Shown one piece after another: positions 46,301 through 54,965 of a stretch of 64,000 nt of DNA. Source of the DNA: Ascidiaceihabitans sp039975415 (lineage in GTDB: Bacteria > Pseudomonadota > Alphaproteobacteria > Rhodobacterales > Rhodobacteraceae); the NCBI RefSeq assembly GCF_039975415.1, contig NZ_JBDWHD010000007.1; one strand, written 5' to 3'. The notes beneath the pieces are model-generated. The model did not search any database. It saw nothing but the letters and a program-made list of their open reading frames with translations, and was not told the DNA's origin. How positions within the stretch are numbered: position 1 is the first letter of the stretch; the number at the start of each line of letters is the position of its first letter. Both the position numbers and the translations under genes were made by a program.

Positions 46301-46670
46301 TGGTCTGGATTTTTAAGCCACCAGGGCTTTCGATGGCGCGGGCAAACAGGGTACGCGCATCTCGCAAGGCTGTTTCGTTGGCGTTGGAATTTGCCCCCAA
46401 TTCGTCCAGCGCCTTTCGCAGTGCTGCGTCAGGCAACATGGCCCAATCGCCAAGGCGGCGAAACAGACGGTTCTGCATTTCCGAAGCGGCAGCTTTTGTG
46501 TAGGTCAGGCACAAAATATGCTGCGGTTGTACCCCTTCCAAAAGCAGGCGTGCGACCCTGTCTGTTAACACGCGTGTCTTTCCGGATCCTGCATTTGCCG
46601 CAAGCCACGTCGAGGTTGTGGGCGCCGCCGCGTCCAGTTGGCGTTGTGTTGCGTCGTCGCGGGCCATCAT
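43308..46670 (-). CDS. addA: Double-strand break repair helicase-nuclease AddA
   Basis: A 1120-residue alphaproteobacterial AddA. UvrD-type helicase motifs are in order: Walker A AANAGSGKTRVL near the N-terminus, ILVDEAQDTSPDQW, VGDKKQSIYSFQGADP and VMTVHGAKGLEAPIV; the C-terminal RecB-like nuclease has AIDFKSNG with the catalytic Asp and Lys. ATG 46670 overlaps the addB stop (ATGATG). AddAB resects double-strand breaks to load RecA. Confidence 0.95.
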   Translation of the reverse strand: MMARDDATQRQLDAAAPTTSTWLAANAGSGKTRVLTDRVARLLLEGVQPQHILCLTYTKAAASEMQNRLFRRLGDWAMLPDAALRKALDELGANSNANETALRDARTLFARAIESPGGLKIQTIHSFCASLLRRFPLEADVSPQFTEIEDRAADMLRAEIVDDMAGGRDAHLVRDIARYYTGEDFLRLSQEIVRNRSAFDAPITRGDLLALMGQSPTLDASSLAAQTFLGSEQQLIADLVPLLQASSSKTDGTAAQKLQSIVQWDIGDLPLLESVFLTGATAADPFTAKIRKFPTKAIQATAAHLMPAAEDLMMRVESARDMRLSLLAVDRAEALHAFAKAFITRYEHAKLLRGWLDFDDLILKARGLLNDEKVAAWVLFRIDGGIDHILVDEAQDTSPDQWDVIRKLAEEFSSGEGVRTDVARTLFVVGDKKQSIYSFQGADPREFDRMQAEFKQKFRDASAPFQETTLDYSFRSSSAILRLVDQTFDQRLQAGFDKDSQHIAFKDTLPGRVDLWPVVETIKEADDREWFDPVDRRAQTHHSVLLADQIAHQIKTMIESDQTIPDDGNTSGRFVRRRIKAGDFLILVRRRSALFAEIIRACKAYDLPIAGADRLKVGAELAVRDLGALLSFLATQDDSLALATALRSPLFGWTEQELFTLAHGRTSKPLWQRLRERAADHPKTVSILEDLRNNADFLRPYDLIERILTRHAGRGLLLSRLGVEAEDGINALLSQALAFERNAIPSLTGFLVWMKTDDLDIKRQIDSASDQIRVMTVHGAKGLEAPIVILPDTAKRAETVRDEIIKVQGTPVWKASEKDAPAAMRAALDGIKDAQRNEQLRLLYVALTRAEKWLIVAAAGDLGKDGNSWYETVEGAMMHSGGGDVDVAGLGQIKRIEHGDWTQGALVSLPPKQSQTVSLDPLFEHAAPPPIATAETLSPSGLVGPKALPGADSLPEDQAMAYGSLIHWHLENHEGDPPSDMHVLPDALIDQAKSEAEKVLNDPALRFVFDNSLAEVTVTAPVSAGRVHGAIDRLIVTDDTVTAIDFKSNGTVPATPQMCPSGILCQMWAYAAALAVIYPDRQIETAIVWTKTASYMSLPHDLVFQAAKSAGYLDESTLAS

Positions 46671-49621
46671 GTCAAATCCTCCGGGGCAGGCGCATCGGTG
46701 CTGTCCCATTCCCCGAAGCGGGCCAGTTGGTCGTAATCACCGACCTCGCGGTCTGACATTTCCATGCGTTTTGATGTAAATCCTTGATCTGGCGACAGGT
46801 AGGCAGTGATCAAGTCGCGCAATTCGGCAATGACCTTTGGGGCAGGTTCCTTGGTCAAGGGCGCGCGGACTTCGGCGGGAGAGCTGCCCAACCCGATAAA
46901 TACCGCGTCGTGAACGGGTCGGGGGCCGATGTGTTTGAATGCCCCTTCTTCCAGCATGGCGGCTTCCAACAGCAGTTGCTTTTCAAACTTGGCTTGCTGT
47001 GGGGCCGTGGGCGGCTTTCCAGTTTTGTAGTCATAGACCACCACGGACCCGTCGGGGCGCGCGTCGATGCGGTCGGCAAACCCGATCAAACTAAATCCGA
47101 TGTCTGCCAATTCCAGAACGCCGTGCGCCTCTTTTTCGAAGGCGATAGGGGTGCCTGCCAGTTGGCGTATGTGTTCTTGCGCGACGAACCAATCGGCAAC
47201 CCGCCCCAGCCGCGCCAACCAAAGGGTGCGCGCAGCAGGCCACGGCACGTTTTCAGATAAAATGCGTCCTGCGGTTTGCATAAGGTGCGCGGCAGTCAGT
47301 AAAGTAGGGTCTTTGCCGATGTCCTCGACGAAATGTTCCATCACTTCATGGATCAAAATGCCGCGCAAGGGGGCGTCGGGGGATTGAACAATCGGATTCA
47401 GAGGACGCAGTTCAAGTGTATGCTTTGCGTAGACCGCGTAGGGGTCGCGGATCAGCCGTTTGATTTCTGTAACGGACAGCCTGTGCGGTCGCGCGGCTTT
47501 TGGCGGTCGCGGTGACGGGCGGTCAGCTTTGGGTGACGGAACAACCGTTTCAAGCGCTTTGACCTTTGCAAGCCAGATGTCACCGCGGGCCATCATTGAT
47601 TTCAGCGCGTCGGGGCCGTTTTGTTCAGGCAGCCCGCCCAGCAGGTTCTGAATACGGTTGAGCCAGCGGGACGGCACGGTTTCCGCGTCATCCGATCGCA
47701 CGGCGCGCGTGATCCAGACTTCTTTTGCGGCGATGGCTTGTTGGAAATCGTGGGCTGACAGACCAATGCGCCGTTCGGGCAGCAAAAGCCCCGCGTCAAA
47801 GCGCATGGCCCGGTTGAGCCAAGGATCCGGTTTCGGGGCTTCAGGCCATGTGCCTTCGTTCAGGCCGCTCAGAATAACCAGATCTGCGCCCTGCACGCGT
47901 GCTTCCAATGTGCCCCAGATCATAATGCCGGGGTGGGGGGCATCCCTGTCGCGGACTTCTTCGGCTGCCAGTAAGGCGCCCAACAAATCAGCGAAGTCAG
48001 AGGCAGACATCTCACTGCCGTATTCTGCGTTGGCGGCCAGCACATCCAGAACGCTGCGGGCCAGTTGTCCGGCTTTCTTTTTCCACAGCTCATGATCGTG
48101 TGGCTGTGGTCCGCCCGCAATATTTTCGGCTAAGGTTTCGATGTGTGTGACCCAATCCACAAGCGGTTGATCCACGCCAACGCGAACGCCGCAAATCGTG
48201 TTCGCAACCCAAGCCGCCCAATCCATAAATGCCTCGGCGTCATCGCGTTTCTCTGCGACTTTGGCGGCCAAAGCGATCAGCGTTTCCGGAGTTGGATAAG
48301 GCAGGCCATCGCGGCGAATACGAAGTTCTAGCCGTTGGGTGTTCAGCTGGTGTTGGCCGCGTGTGTCAGTGCTGTGGCACAGGGGGTGTTTCAGAATGGT
48401 CAGCAGGGCTTCTGCATCCAAGGGCCGCACAAACAGCCCAGCGACATGGCGTAAAAACCGGCCTGGCGCAGACAGGTGCAGGGGGGCACCAGCGCTGTCG
48501 TCTGGTAGGATATTCCAGCGGTCCAGCGCGGCGGCAACCTGCCGTGTCAGCAAGCGATCTGGCGTGATCAAAGCAGCAGTCTGGTTGGTTTCTGCCGCCT
48601 CGCGCAATCGCATGGCAATGGCCAGCGCCTCGTCGCGGGGTGTTTCGGTTTGGACCAAAGTTATGTCGGCGGTCGCCCCCATCAAATCCTGTAAATCCGG
48701 CCCTTCGTCCAGCCATGCGTCGGTCACAGGGGCAGGGCGCAACGCCAATGACACCAGCGCATTTCGGTGCGGGGCGTAGGGCGTTTCTGTTGTCCAGTTT
48801 TTGACGTCTCCGCGCCCCATGTCCAAAGCTGCCAGAAGTTTGTGAAACCGAAACTGTGGGTGATCTTCTGCTGTCATTGCGTCTGACAAAGCGGACCACA
48901 CAGGGGCTGGCATATCAAAGTCGAACCCCGGCAAGATCACAGCCCCTTGGGGCAAAGCTGCAATGGCTTTCATCAGCATCAATGTTGTGCCGCGTGATCC
49001 GGTAGAGCCTGCCAGTATTACGGGATGCGTAGGCGGTGTTGCAGCCCAGTGGGTCTGTAAACCCTCAACAGTCATGCGTTGGCGTGCTTCGGGGTCGGGT
49101 TCGGATCGGGAAAACGATACATAGGTTTGCGCGATATTGATAAATGATTGCGCCCGCGCCCAATGCCCCGATTGATCCGTGACATCCAAGGCAGCGATGG
49201 TTTCTGCACTGACGCCTTCACCCTGCATTTCGTCAAGCAAAGCCGCAAGGCTGTCGGCCAATCCGTAAAGTGACGCACGTGGTGCCAGCTCAGGTTGTCT
49301 GTCCAGAAGTTCTGAAATCAACCGGATCAGTTCCAACCGGCGGCGCAAAGGGGGCATAGAGGGAGGAATTTTTATGTCAGGGGCAAAGCCTGCAAGATCC
49401 GTCAGCAACCGAATACGCGGCAGCAACAACGCGGGGCCCTGATCAAACAAATCACGCATCCGCCGGGCCATCCGCCTTGTGTTCACAATCACATCGACAC
49501 GCGCCATGTCTTCGGGTGGCCGGCCTTTCATGCGCTCAATCAGGCCGTCGACCAAAGCCTTCGGAAAATCCAGACCGGGGGCGGCGCCAAAGACGCGGGG
49601 GGCTGGGCTTGGGTCAAACAT
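46667..49621 (-). CDS. addB: Double-strand break repair protein AddB
   Basis: A 984-residue alphaproteobacterial AddB, the second helicase-like/nuclease subunit. The N-terminal half is a degenerate helicase (VILAGSTGSRGTTLML) and the C-terminal PD-(D/E)XK nuclease has VVYDYKTGKPPTA preceded by GFADRIDARPDG. ATG 49621 (MFDPSPAPRVFG) is chosen over an in-frame TTG four codons upstream; it overlaps murU by 8 bp. It is coupled to addA. Confidence 0.93.
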   Translation of the reverse strand: MFDPSPAPRVFGAAPGLDFPKALVDGLIERMKGRPPEDMARVDVIVNTRRMARRMRDLFDQGPALLLPRIRLLTDLAGFAPDIKIPPSMPPLRRRLELIRLISELLDRQPELAPRASLYGLADSLAALLDEMQGEGVSAETIAALDVTDQSGHWARAQSFINIAQTYVSFSRSEPDPEARQRMTVEGLQTHWAATPPTHPVILAGSTGSRGTTLMLMKAIAALPQGAVILPGFDFDMPAPVWSALSDAMTAEDHPQFRFHKLLAALDMGRGDVKNWTTETPYAPHRNALVSLALRPAPVTDAWLDEGPDLQDLMGATADITLVQTETPRDEALAIAMRLREAAETNQTAALITPDRLLTRQVAAALDRWNILPDDSAGAPLHLSAPGRFLRHVAGLFVRPLDAEALLTILKHPLCHSTDTRGQHQLNTQRLELRIRRDGLPYPTPETLIALAAKVAEKRDDAEAFMDWAAWVANTICGVRVGVDQPLVDWVTHIETLAENIAGGPQPHDHELWKKKAGQLARSVLDVLAANAEYGSEMSASDFADLLGALLAAEEVRDRDAPHPGIMIWGTLEARVQGADLVILSGLNEGTWPEAPKPDPWLNRAMRFDAGLLLPERRIGLSAHDFQQAIAAKEVWITRAVRSDDAETVPSRWLNRIQNLLGGLPEQNGPDALKSMMARGDIWLAKVKALETVVPSPKADRPSPRPPKAARPHRLSVTEIKRLIRDPYAVYAKHTLELRPLNPIVQSPDAPLRGILIHEVMEHFVEDIGKDPTLLTAAHLMQTAGRILSENVPWPAARTLWLARLGRVADWFVAQEHIRQLAGTPIAFEKEAHGVLELADIGFSLIGFADRIDARPDGSVVVYDYKTGKPPTAPQQAKFEKQLLLEAAMLEEGAFKHIGPRPVHDAVFIGLGSSPAEVRAPLTKEPAPKVIAELRDLITAYLSPDQGFTSKRMEMSDREVGDYDQLARFGEWDSTDAPAPEDLT

Positions 49622-50306
49622 TGGTTGTCTCAATAAGGTGTTCGGCGTCTAAAATTCCGCCGGGATGTCCAACGTCGCACCATTGTCCCGGGTAGATCAG
49701 CCCAAAGACCGATTTGGATTTAAGCATTTCATTCCACACCACGTTGAGTGAAAATGCAGTATCTTCAACGTCGTACAGCATGTCCGTTTTGATGATTTGA
49801 ACCCCTCCAAACACGTAACCTGCACCACGCGTTAAACGGCCATCTGGCCCGATCTGGAAATCGCCCTTGCCTTGATACCCGACGGTTTTGGCTGTGGGCA
49901 CACAGACCAACAATGCGTCCATTTTATCGGCGTCCCATGCTTGTCTAGCCAACTCTAACGGATTTGGTCCGGCCCAGATCGCGTCTGTGTTCATCGTGAA
50001 AACAGGGTCGCTGCCCAAGATTGGCAAGGCATTTCGCAAGCCGCCTCCGGTTTCCAGAATGTCAGGTTCTTCACGCAACGTGACCACGCCTGTGCCGTCC
50101 AGATGCGTTTCAAGCACGTCGGGAAGGTAATGTAGGTTTGCAACAATGACGTCCGGTGTGATGGCCGTTGCCAAGTCCAATGCGTGATCTATCAATGGAC
50201 GCCCTGCCACCTGCACCATTGGTTTGGGCTGGTTCTGCGTCAAATGCTTCATACGCGTGCCGAAGCCCGCGGCAAACATCATTACGGCATTGGGTGCGTG
50301 GCGCAT
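49614..50306 (-). CDS. murU: MurNAc-1-phosphate uridylyltransferase MurU-like
   Basis: A 230-residue nucleotidyltransferase with the sugar-nucleotide signature MMFAAGFGTRMKHLTQNQPKPM and the metal-binding NTDAIW. Next to an AmgK-type kinase it matches MurU, which makes UDP-MurNAc from MurNAc-1-P in the peptidoglycan recycling bypass described in Pseudomonas and found in Caulobacter. ATG 50306 (MRHAPNAVMMFAAG) is chosen; an upstream Met at 50468 would be inside amgK. It overlaps amgK by 25 bp and addB by 8 bp. Confidence 0.9.
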   Translation of the reverse strand: MRHAPNAVMMFAAGFGTRMKHLTQNQPKPMVQVAGRPLIDHALDLATAITPDVIVANLHYLPDVLETHLDGTGVVTLREEPDILETGGGLRNALPILGSDPVFTMNTDAIWAGPNPLELARQAWDADKMDALLVCVPTAKTVGYQGKGDFQIGPDGRLTRGAGYVFGGVQIIKTDMLYDVEDTAFSLNVVWNEMLKSKSVFGLIYPGQWCDVGHPGGILDAEHLIETTNV

Positions 50307-51304
50307 TGTAACTTCAACTTTTTTAACAGGGCAGGGGTCGGGTACGGCAAATCCGCGTGAACCATTACGGATATTTCTGACAATGCGGGGTGCCTTAAGT
50401 TGGTTTCGATTTGATCCCAAACGCGTGGGATCAAATCCACGTAGTGCGCTTTGCCGTGCGCCATACAAAGTCGTGCAAATACGCCCAAAATCCTCAAATT
50501 GCGCTGGGCGCCAAGAAGTGCATACGCAGTTTCAAATTCGGCCGGGTCTGCCTTTGTTGCCGCGACATAGCGCGCCACCATGGCGGCTTCGATGGCTTGG
50601 GGTACATCGCGGCGGGCGTCCTGCAGGACCGACACCAGATCGTAGGCCGCATGACCCGCCATCGCATCTTGAAAATCCAACAAACCAACGCGATGCAGCC
50701 CATTCTGATCAGGCAGCCACAACAGGTTTTCCGCGTGATAATCACGCTGGATCAAAACCGATGGCGCAGCATCCAGCGGCAAGATTGCCTTGTGAAATGC
50801 AGCTTTGAACAAGGCCGTTTTTGCGCTGTCTTTTTGACCAGTCACCCCGAACAAATACCAATCATAGGCAAGTCCAGCCATGTCCGTCATAACCTGCGCA
50901 TCATAAGTGGCCAGTTCCGGCATGGGGGCTGCATGCAGATGAACCAGCACATCTACAGCGGCTTCATATAGCTTTGTTTCTTTGGAAGGATCGTTTTCAA
51001 GAACACGCGCAAACAGAGCATCCCCAAGATCTTCCAACAGCAAAAATCCGGTCTTTGCGTTGGCGTATAGGATCGAAGGGGGGTTAAGCCCAACGTCTGA
51101 CAGATGTTTTGCGATGCGCATGAAAGGGCGTACATCTTCGCCTTTTTCAGCCGGTGCATCCATCAAGATTGCGGTTGTTCCATCGCCCCGCGTCAGCCGG
51201 TCATATCGTCTGTTGGATGCGTCGCCTGCAACAGTCACGCGCTGGGCGTCATCCCATCCAGCATCATGGATAAATGAGCGTAGTAGGTTTTCGCGATCAG
51301 TCAT
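50282..51304 (-). CDS. amgK: MurNAc/GlcNAc kinase AmgK-like (APH fold)
   Basis: A 340-residue aminoglycoside-phosphotransferase-fold kinase. The catalytic loop is IQRDYHAENLLW (the HxxxN-type Brenner motif) and the metal-binding LLDFQDAMAGH follows. With murU immediately downstream it fits AmgK, the anomeric MurNAc kinase of cell-wall recycling; the same pair underlies intrinsic fosfomycin tolerance where studied. Function from neighbour and family. Overlaps tsaE by 8 bp. Confidence 0.9.
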   Translation of the reverse strand: MTDRENLLRSFIHDAGWDDAQRVTVAGDASNRRYDRLTRGDGTTAILMDAPAEKGEDVRPFMRIAKHLSDVGLNPPSILYANAKTGFLLLEDLGDALFARVLENDPSKETKLYEAAVDVLVHLHAAPMPELATYDAQVMTDMAGLAYDWYLFGVTGQKDSAKTALFKAAFHKAILPLDAAPSVLIQRDYHAENLLWLPDQNGLHRVGLLDFQDAMAGHAAYDLVSVLQDARRDVPQAIEAAMVARYVAATKADPAEFETAYALLGAQRNLRILGVFARLCMAHGKAHYVDLIPRVWDQIETNLRHPALSEISVMVHADLPYPTPALLKKLKLQCATHPMP

Positions 51305-51776
51305 GTGCCAAGCCTTTAAATACCGCGTCCCATGTCGCCCCTGACCACGTCGCGGTCAAGCTGCGTTTGTTTTCGTCATAGGGGTCAGGTGTGAATGCCA
51401 GAACGGCGGCATCCGAGGGCATCAAACTTCCCAAACGGTCAGGCCATTCGATCAAACAAATAGCGTCTTCCATGGCATCTATCAGCCCCAATTCTTCCAC
51501 TTCAAAGTCTGAGGTCAGGCGGTACAAATCAGCATGCCAGATAGGCCCGGCTGTGCTGTCATAGGTTTGCACAAGCGTGAAAGTGGGGGATGGCACATCT
51601 TCATCATCCAGAAGAAGTGATTTGATCGCGCTGCGGGCAAAATGGGTTTTACCTGCGCCTACCGGACCCTCTAGCAGCAAAGTATGACCAGAAGATAGGC
51701 GGGCCGCGACCCTACGCGCGAACGCCGCGGATTGTGTTTCGGAATTCAAAGTGCGGGTGAACGTAGAATTTGCCAT
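51297..51776 (-). CDS. tsaE: tRNA threonylcarbamoyladenosine ATPase TsaE
   Basis: A 159-residue TsaE, the ATPase that drives the TsaBD complex in making t6A37 of tRNAs. The Walker A LEGPVGAGKTHFARS, SPTFTLVQTY and the HADLYRL motif are intact. It precedes amgK-murU-addB-addA-trxA; the TsaD gene begins at the right edge of the window. 46 bp separate it from the PAS gene upstream. Confidence 0.95.
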   Translation of the reverse strand: MANSTFTRTLNSETQSAAFARRVAARLSSGHTLLLEGPVGAGKTHFARSAIKSLLLDDEDVPSPTFTLVQTYDSTAGPIWHADLYRLTSDFEVEELGLIDAMEDAICLIEWPDRLGSLMPSDAAVLAFTPDPYDENKRSLTATWSGATWDAVFKGLAHD

Positions 51777-51822
51777 TGGCCCACGTTACCTGCGCCACAT
51801 TCTGCTGCAAGGGAAATGGGCG

Positions 51823-53355
51823 TCAGTCCTGGATCAAGCTCAGTTTGCCGGGATGTAATTGTACGGCGTCTTCCAAGATTTCAAACTGCACAAGCGTCGC
51901 GCCTGATGTGATTGGAGAGACTCTGCAAATCAAACGATCCTCTTCGTCGCGGTCAATGACGCTGTCCCAGGGTGCGCGTTCACCGACTTTGAACACGAAG
52001 TCGCGGATGTCGCCCCATGCGGGGTTAGGCCTGCTTTGACGTTGCCAATCGCGTATAGAATCCAGAATTGTGACGTCAGCAAATGAGCTGTCTGGATCAA
52101 GCTTCCATAGATCGCGGTAGGCTGCGTTGCAAAACTGAAGAACCCCACCAGCTGAAAATACAACCAGGGCTTCACCCAGGCTATCGATCAAGGATTGGCT
52201 CATTTCAAGTTCAGCGCGGTAGTTGCGTGTTAGGGACACTTCCGCGCTGATGTCTTCGATCAAAAATGCAATGGCCCCGTCAGGATGCGGACGGCCCGAC
52301 ACGCGATAGGTTTGGCCGGTGTCCAGTGTCCATGTTTCCTGATACCGCCCGTCTGTTGCCGCTGCGATCACTTCTGAAATTTCTTGGCGCCACGAATGAT
52401 AATTCTTGGGCTCCGGCATCACTCGATTGTCACGCAAGCGGTCAAAGAAGGACAACAAATCGGGGCGCGCGGATAGGAATTCGGCAGGCAGCGCCGTCAA
52501 ATCAACAAGTGCGGGATTGAACAGTGCAAGCTGACCATTTCGATCGAAGATCGACAAGCCAATGGACAGCTGCGCGAAGGTTTTTGCCAGCGTTTGTACA
52601 AAGTTGCGTTGCGCGACTTCTGCTTGAATGACGGCGTTTATGTCTATGGCATGAAACATCGTCAGATTTTTTGCCTGCATCGTTGTCACATCAAACCAAA
52701 GCACTTCGTTGCCCCTGTTGGACTTCAGGGACGCACGTGTGTTGCCGCTGGGCTGGCGTGCCATGGCGAATGTTTCAAACAGGGGTTGTTGCGGGTTCGG
52801 CGTTTCTTCAAGAATGCGGTGATATAGCGACGCATAAGCTTCATTGTGCCATTGCACGACACCTGTATCATCCACCTGCCAAACGGGATGGGGTGCGGTC
52901 GAACTTGCCATACGAAGCGTCGCTAATTCCGCTTCAAGCGATTTGATGTGATGCTGTTCGGACGGACTTTCCAAACAAGTGTCGATGACTTCGACATGGG
53001 TGCAGTCGTCCATGGCTGTCAGACGCAAAAGGCCCGCATCATTCGATCCGCCAGCTTTTATGATCATCGGGTTTTGCGATTGGCTGTCTGGCGTTTCCGG
53101 AATGGTCGGGAATCTGGGGGACAAGCTTCGGTATAAAGCGGTCCAATCGCTGTCATCCTCATTTAAGTCCACAATGGCATGTGCCTGCTCAGACGCATGC
53201 TGAATAGTGTCCTTTTTAAAAAGAAAGGAGATTTCGGATCCGGGAGGCTTGATTGCAGAGGGTAATTTTCGGGGTGTACGACTTACAAAGAAGACAGCCG
53301 CAAGCGCACTGAAAACAGCTGCTGAGACGATAAAAATCAGATCCATAAGAGGCAT
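51823..53355 (-). CDS. Membrane-anchored multi-PAS protein without kinase domain
   Basis: A 510-residue protein: an N-terminal membrane segment (about 5-24), a variable linker, then three PAS-like regions (roughly 150-235, 255-370, and 385-480; DSLGEALVVFSAGGVLQFCN is the start of the last). A short helix (RNYRAELEMSQSL) links PAS domains as it would precede a dimerisation helix, but no HisKA, HATPase, GGDEF, EAL or PP2C domain follows. It therefore senses or scaffolds without an evident output. It lies beside regB and behind a palindrome with a CtrA-type box. Start at 53355, or 53346 three codons later. Confidence 0.75.
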   Translation of the reverse strand: MPLMDLIFIVSAAVFSALAAVFFVSRTPRKLPSAIKPPGSEISFLFKKDTIQHASEQAHAIVDLNEDDSDWTALYRSLSPRFPTIPETPDSQSQNPMIIKAGGSNDAGLLRLTAMDDCTHVEVIDTCLESPSEQHHIKSLEAELATLRMASSTAPHPVWQVDDTGVVQWHNEAYASLYHRILEETPNPQQPLFETFAMARQPSGNTRASLKSNRGNEVLWFDVTTMQAKNLTMFHAIDINAVIQAEVAQRNFVQTLAKTFAQLSIGLSIFDRNGQLALFNPALVDLTALPAEFLSARPDLLSFFDRLRDNRVMPEPKNYHSWRQEISEVIAAATDGRYQETWTLDTGQTYRVSGRPHPDGAIAFLIEDISAEVSLTRNYRAELEMSQSLIDSLGEALVVFSAGGVLQFCNAAYRDLWKLDPDSSFADVTILDSIRDWQRQSRPNPAWGDIRDFVFKVGERAPWDSVIDRDEEDRLICRVSPITSGATLVQFEILEDAVQLHPGKLSLIQD

Positions 53356-53399
53356 TGCGACAAAGCCCTTTCGCAGAGCACTTCGCTCAATGTCTGGCC

Positions 53400-53442
53400 A
53401 ATAGGTTAATCGAACGTTAATCTTGCGTTCGATTAACCTATT
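53400..53442. promoter_or_regulatory. Perfect 17 bp palindrome containing a TTAA-N7-TTAA (CtrA-like) box
   Basis: Two exact 17 bp arms (53400-53416 and 53426-53442; AATAGGTTAATCGAACG and its complement) surround a 9 nt centre. TTAA-TCGAACG-TTAA at 53406-53420 matches the full CtrA consensus. It lies 45-87 bp upstream of the PAS gene start and downstream of regB. On the plus strand T-rich sequence follows, but no gene points that way; as a terminator for regB it would lack a T-run. Confidence 0.65.
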
Positions 53443-53453
53443 TTATTAAATTT

Positions 53454-53476
53454 TTGGCTGATTGGCTGATTGGCTC
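53454..53476. repeat. Three tandem 8-mers at the regB stop
   Basis: TTGGCTGA is repeated three times (last copy ends TTGGCTCA, partial), running up to the regB stop codon at 53475. Possibly a slippage product. Confidence 0.6.
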
Positions 53477-54872
53477 ATGGGGCAAATTGTTGATTTTCCC
53501 CGACAGGCACGAAATTTTTCTCTGCTTTGGCGTCAATGGCGTCTCGTGGCCAAATAACTTCAACAATGGCCCCTGTCAGAGTAAGCTCGTTGGCCTCTGT
53601 TTCATTCGGGTCTGAGCCGTTTGCAAACCGAAGTTTTGCGCCGCTGCGTTCCAAAAGGGTTTTCGCGATGAAAAGTCCCAATCCCATGCCTTCATACTCG
53701 GGGCGTTGTTTCTTGTCAGATGCGCCGCGTCTGCTGCTCATGAACGGATCACCAATCCGGCCGATAATGGACGACGGAAACCCGCGCCCATCGTCGATGA
53801 TCCGTACCGAAATGGTTGCATCTGTCCAATGGGTTTCAACCCAGACACTGGAATAGGCAAAATCTACCGCGTTCTGGACCAAGTTACGCAACCCATGCAC
53901 GATTTCCGGTTTACGCAGCACTGACGGCTGGTCAATGTCGAAACCATCTTCGGGGTCATAAACAAAATTGATGTCTTTCCCGCGGTTCAAGTGGGGTTCG
54001 GCGGCTTCCCCGATCAAGGCGCTTAAAGGGGCCTGACGCATATGCAGATCGTCTTTCCCGGCCCGCCCCATATCATGCAAAATATCGCGGCATCTGTCCG
54101 CTTGCTGGCGGATCAACGCGGCATCTTCATACAGCTCGGGATGATCTTCAAGTTCTTCCATCAACTCGGCGCTGGTCAGTTTGATTGTCGCCAAAGGCGT
54201 GCCCAGTTCATGTGCCGCAGCCGCGACAACACCGCCCAGATCAGTCAACTTTTGTTCACGCGCCAAAGCCATTTGCGTGGCTGACAAAGCGTCAGACATA
54301 GAATGCATTTCGGACGTAACGCGCTGGGAATAGGCAGCAAAGAAAATGATGGCAATGACCAAAGCGATCCAATTGCCAAACACAAATACATCCGGGATGC
54401 GCAAGATGAAGCCTTCGTAGGTGCGCAGCGGCAAATGGTACTCGGCCATCAGCGTCACCAGAATAATCGCTGTGCTGCCGACGATCATTGTCGACCGTGT
54501 GGTCAGGACTGCGGCTGAAATACTGACTGGCCCCAAAAGCAACAGTACAAACGGATTGTGTAGGCCGCCGGTGAGAACCAGCAAAAATCCAAGCTGCAAA
54601 AGATCGAACATCACCATCAGCAGGTTTTCGACTTCTGTCAGGCGCTTGTTTTCGGGAAAAACGAATATCGCCACCAAGTTGCCGATAACAGAAACGCCAA
54701 CAGCCAGATAGCACAGTCCTAATTCCAGCTGCAGACCGTACATGCGTTGGGCCACGGTGATTGCGGTAATTTGTCCCACAATGGCGACCCATCGCAGCAA
54801 AATCATCGTCCGCAGCCTTATCCAGTTGGATCTGCGCTGTCCTGAAAAGTCACCGAGGCTTTGGGCGGGCAT
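53475..54872 (-). CDS. regB: Redox-sensing histidine kinase RegB/PrrB/ActS
   Basis: A 465-residue membrane histidine kinase. Six hydrophobic segments lie in the first 185 residues; the quinone-sensing loop GGLHNPF is at 102-108; the H-box AAHELGTPLATIKL has phospho-His221; the redox-active Cys261 in RCRDIL matches the conserved cysteine of RegB. The ATPase domain follows with GLRNLVQNAVDFA and GMGLGLFIAKTL. ATG 54872 (MPAQSLGDF) is chosen; an upstream Met at 54965 would abut the divergent senC. The gene is divergent from senC-regA across about 93 bp. Confidence 0.94.
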   Translation of the reverse strand: MPAQSLGDFSGQRRSNWIRLRTMILLRWVAIVGQITAITVAQRMYGLQLELGLCYLAVGVSVIGNLVAIFVFPENKRLTEVENLLMVMFDLLQLGFLLVLTGGLHNPFVLLLLGPVSISAAVLTTRSTMIVGSTAIILVTLMAEYHLPLRTYEGFILRIPDVFVFGNWIALVIAIIFFAAYSQRVTSEMHSMSDALSATQMALAREQKLTDLGGVVAAAAHELGTPLATIKLTSAELMEELEDHPELYEDAALIRQQADRCRDILHDMGRAGKDDLHMRQAPLSALIGEAAEPHLNRGKDINFVYDPEDGFDIDQPSVLRKPEIVHGLRNLVQNAVDFAYSSVWVETHWTDATISVRIIDDGRGFPSSIIGRIGDPFMSSRRGASDKKQRPEYEGMGLGLFIAKTLLERSGAKLRFANGSDPNETEANELTLTGAIVEVIWPRDAIDAKAEKNFVPVGENQQFAP

Positions 54873-54965
54873 AAGTTCACCAAATCGTAGATTGCAGTTT
54901 GCGGTTGGACGGGTAGGGTCCGGCCAAACAGACCACAACCGTATCGCTTTTCGAAAGGGAAACAA

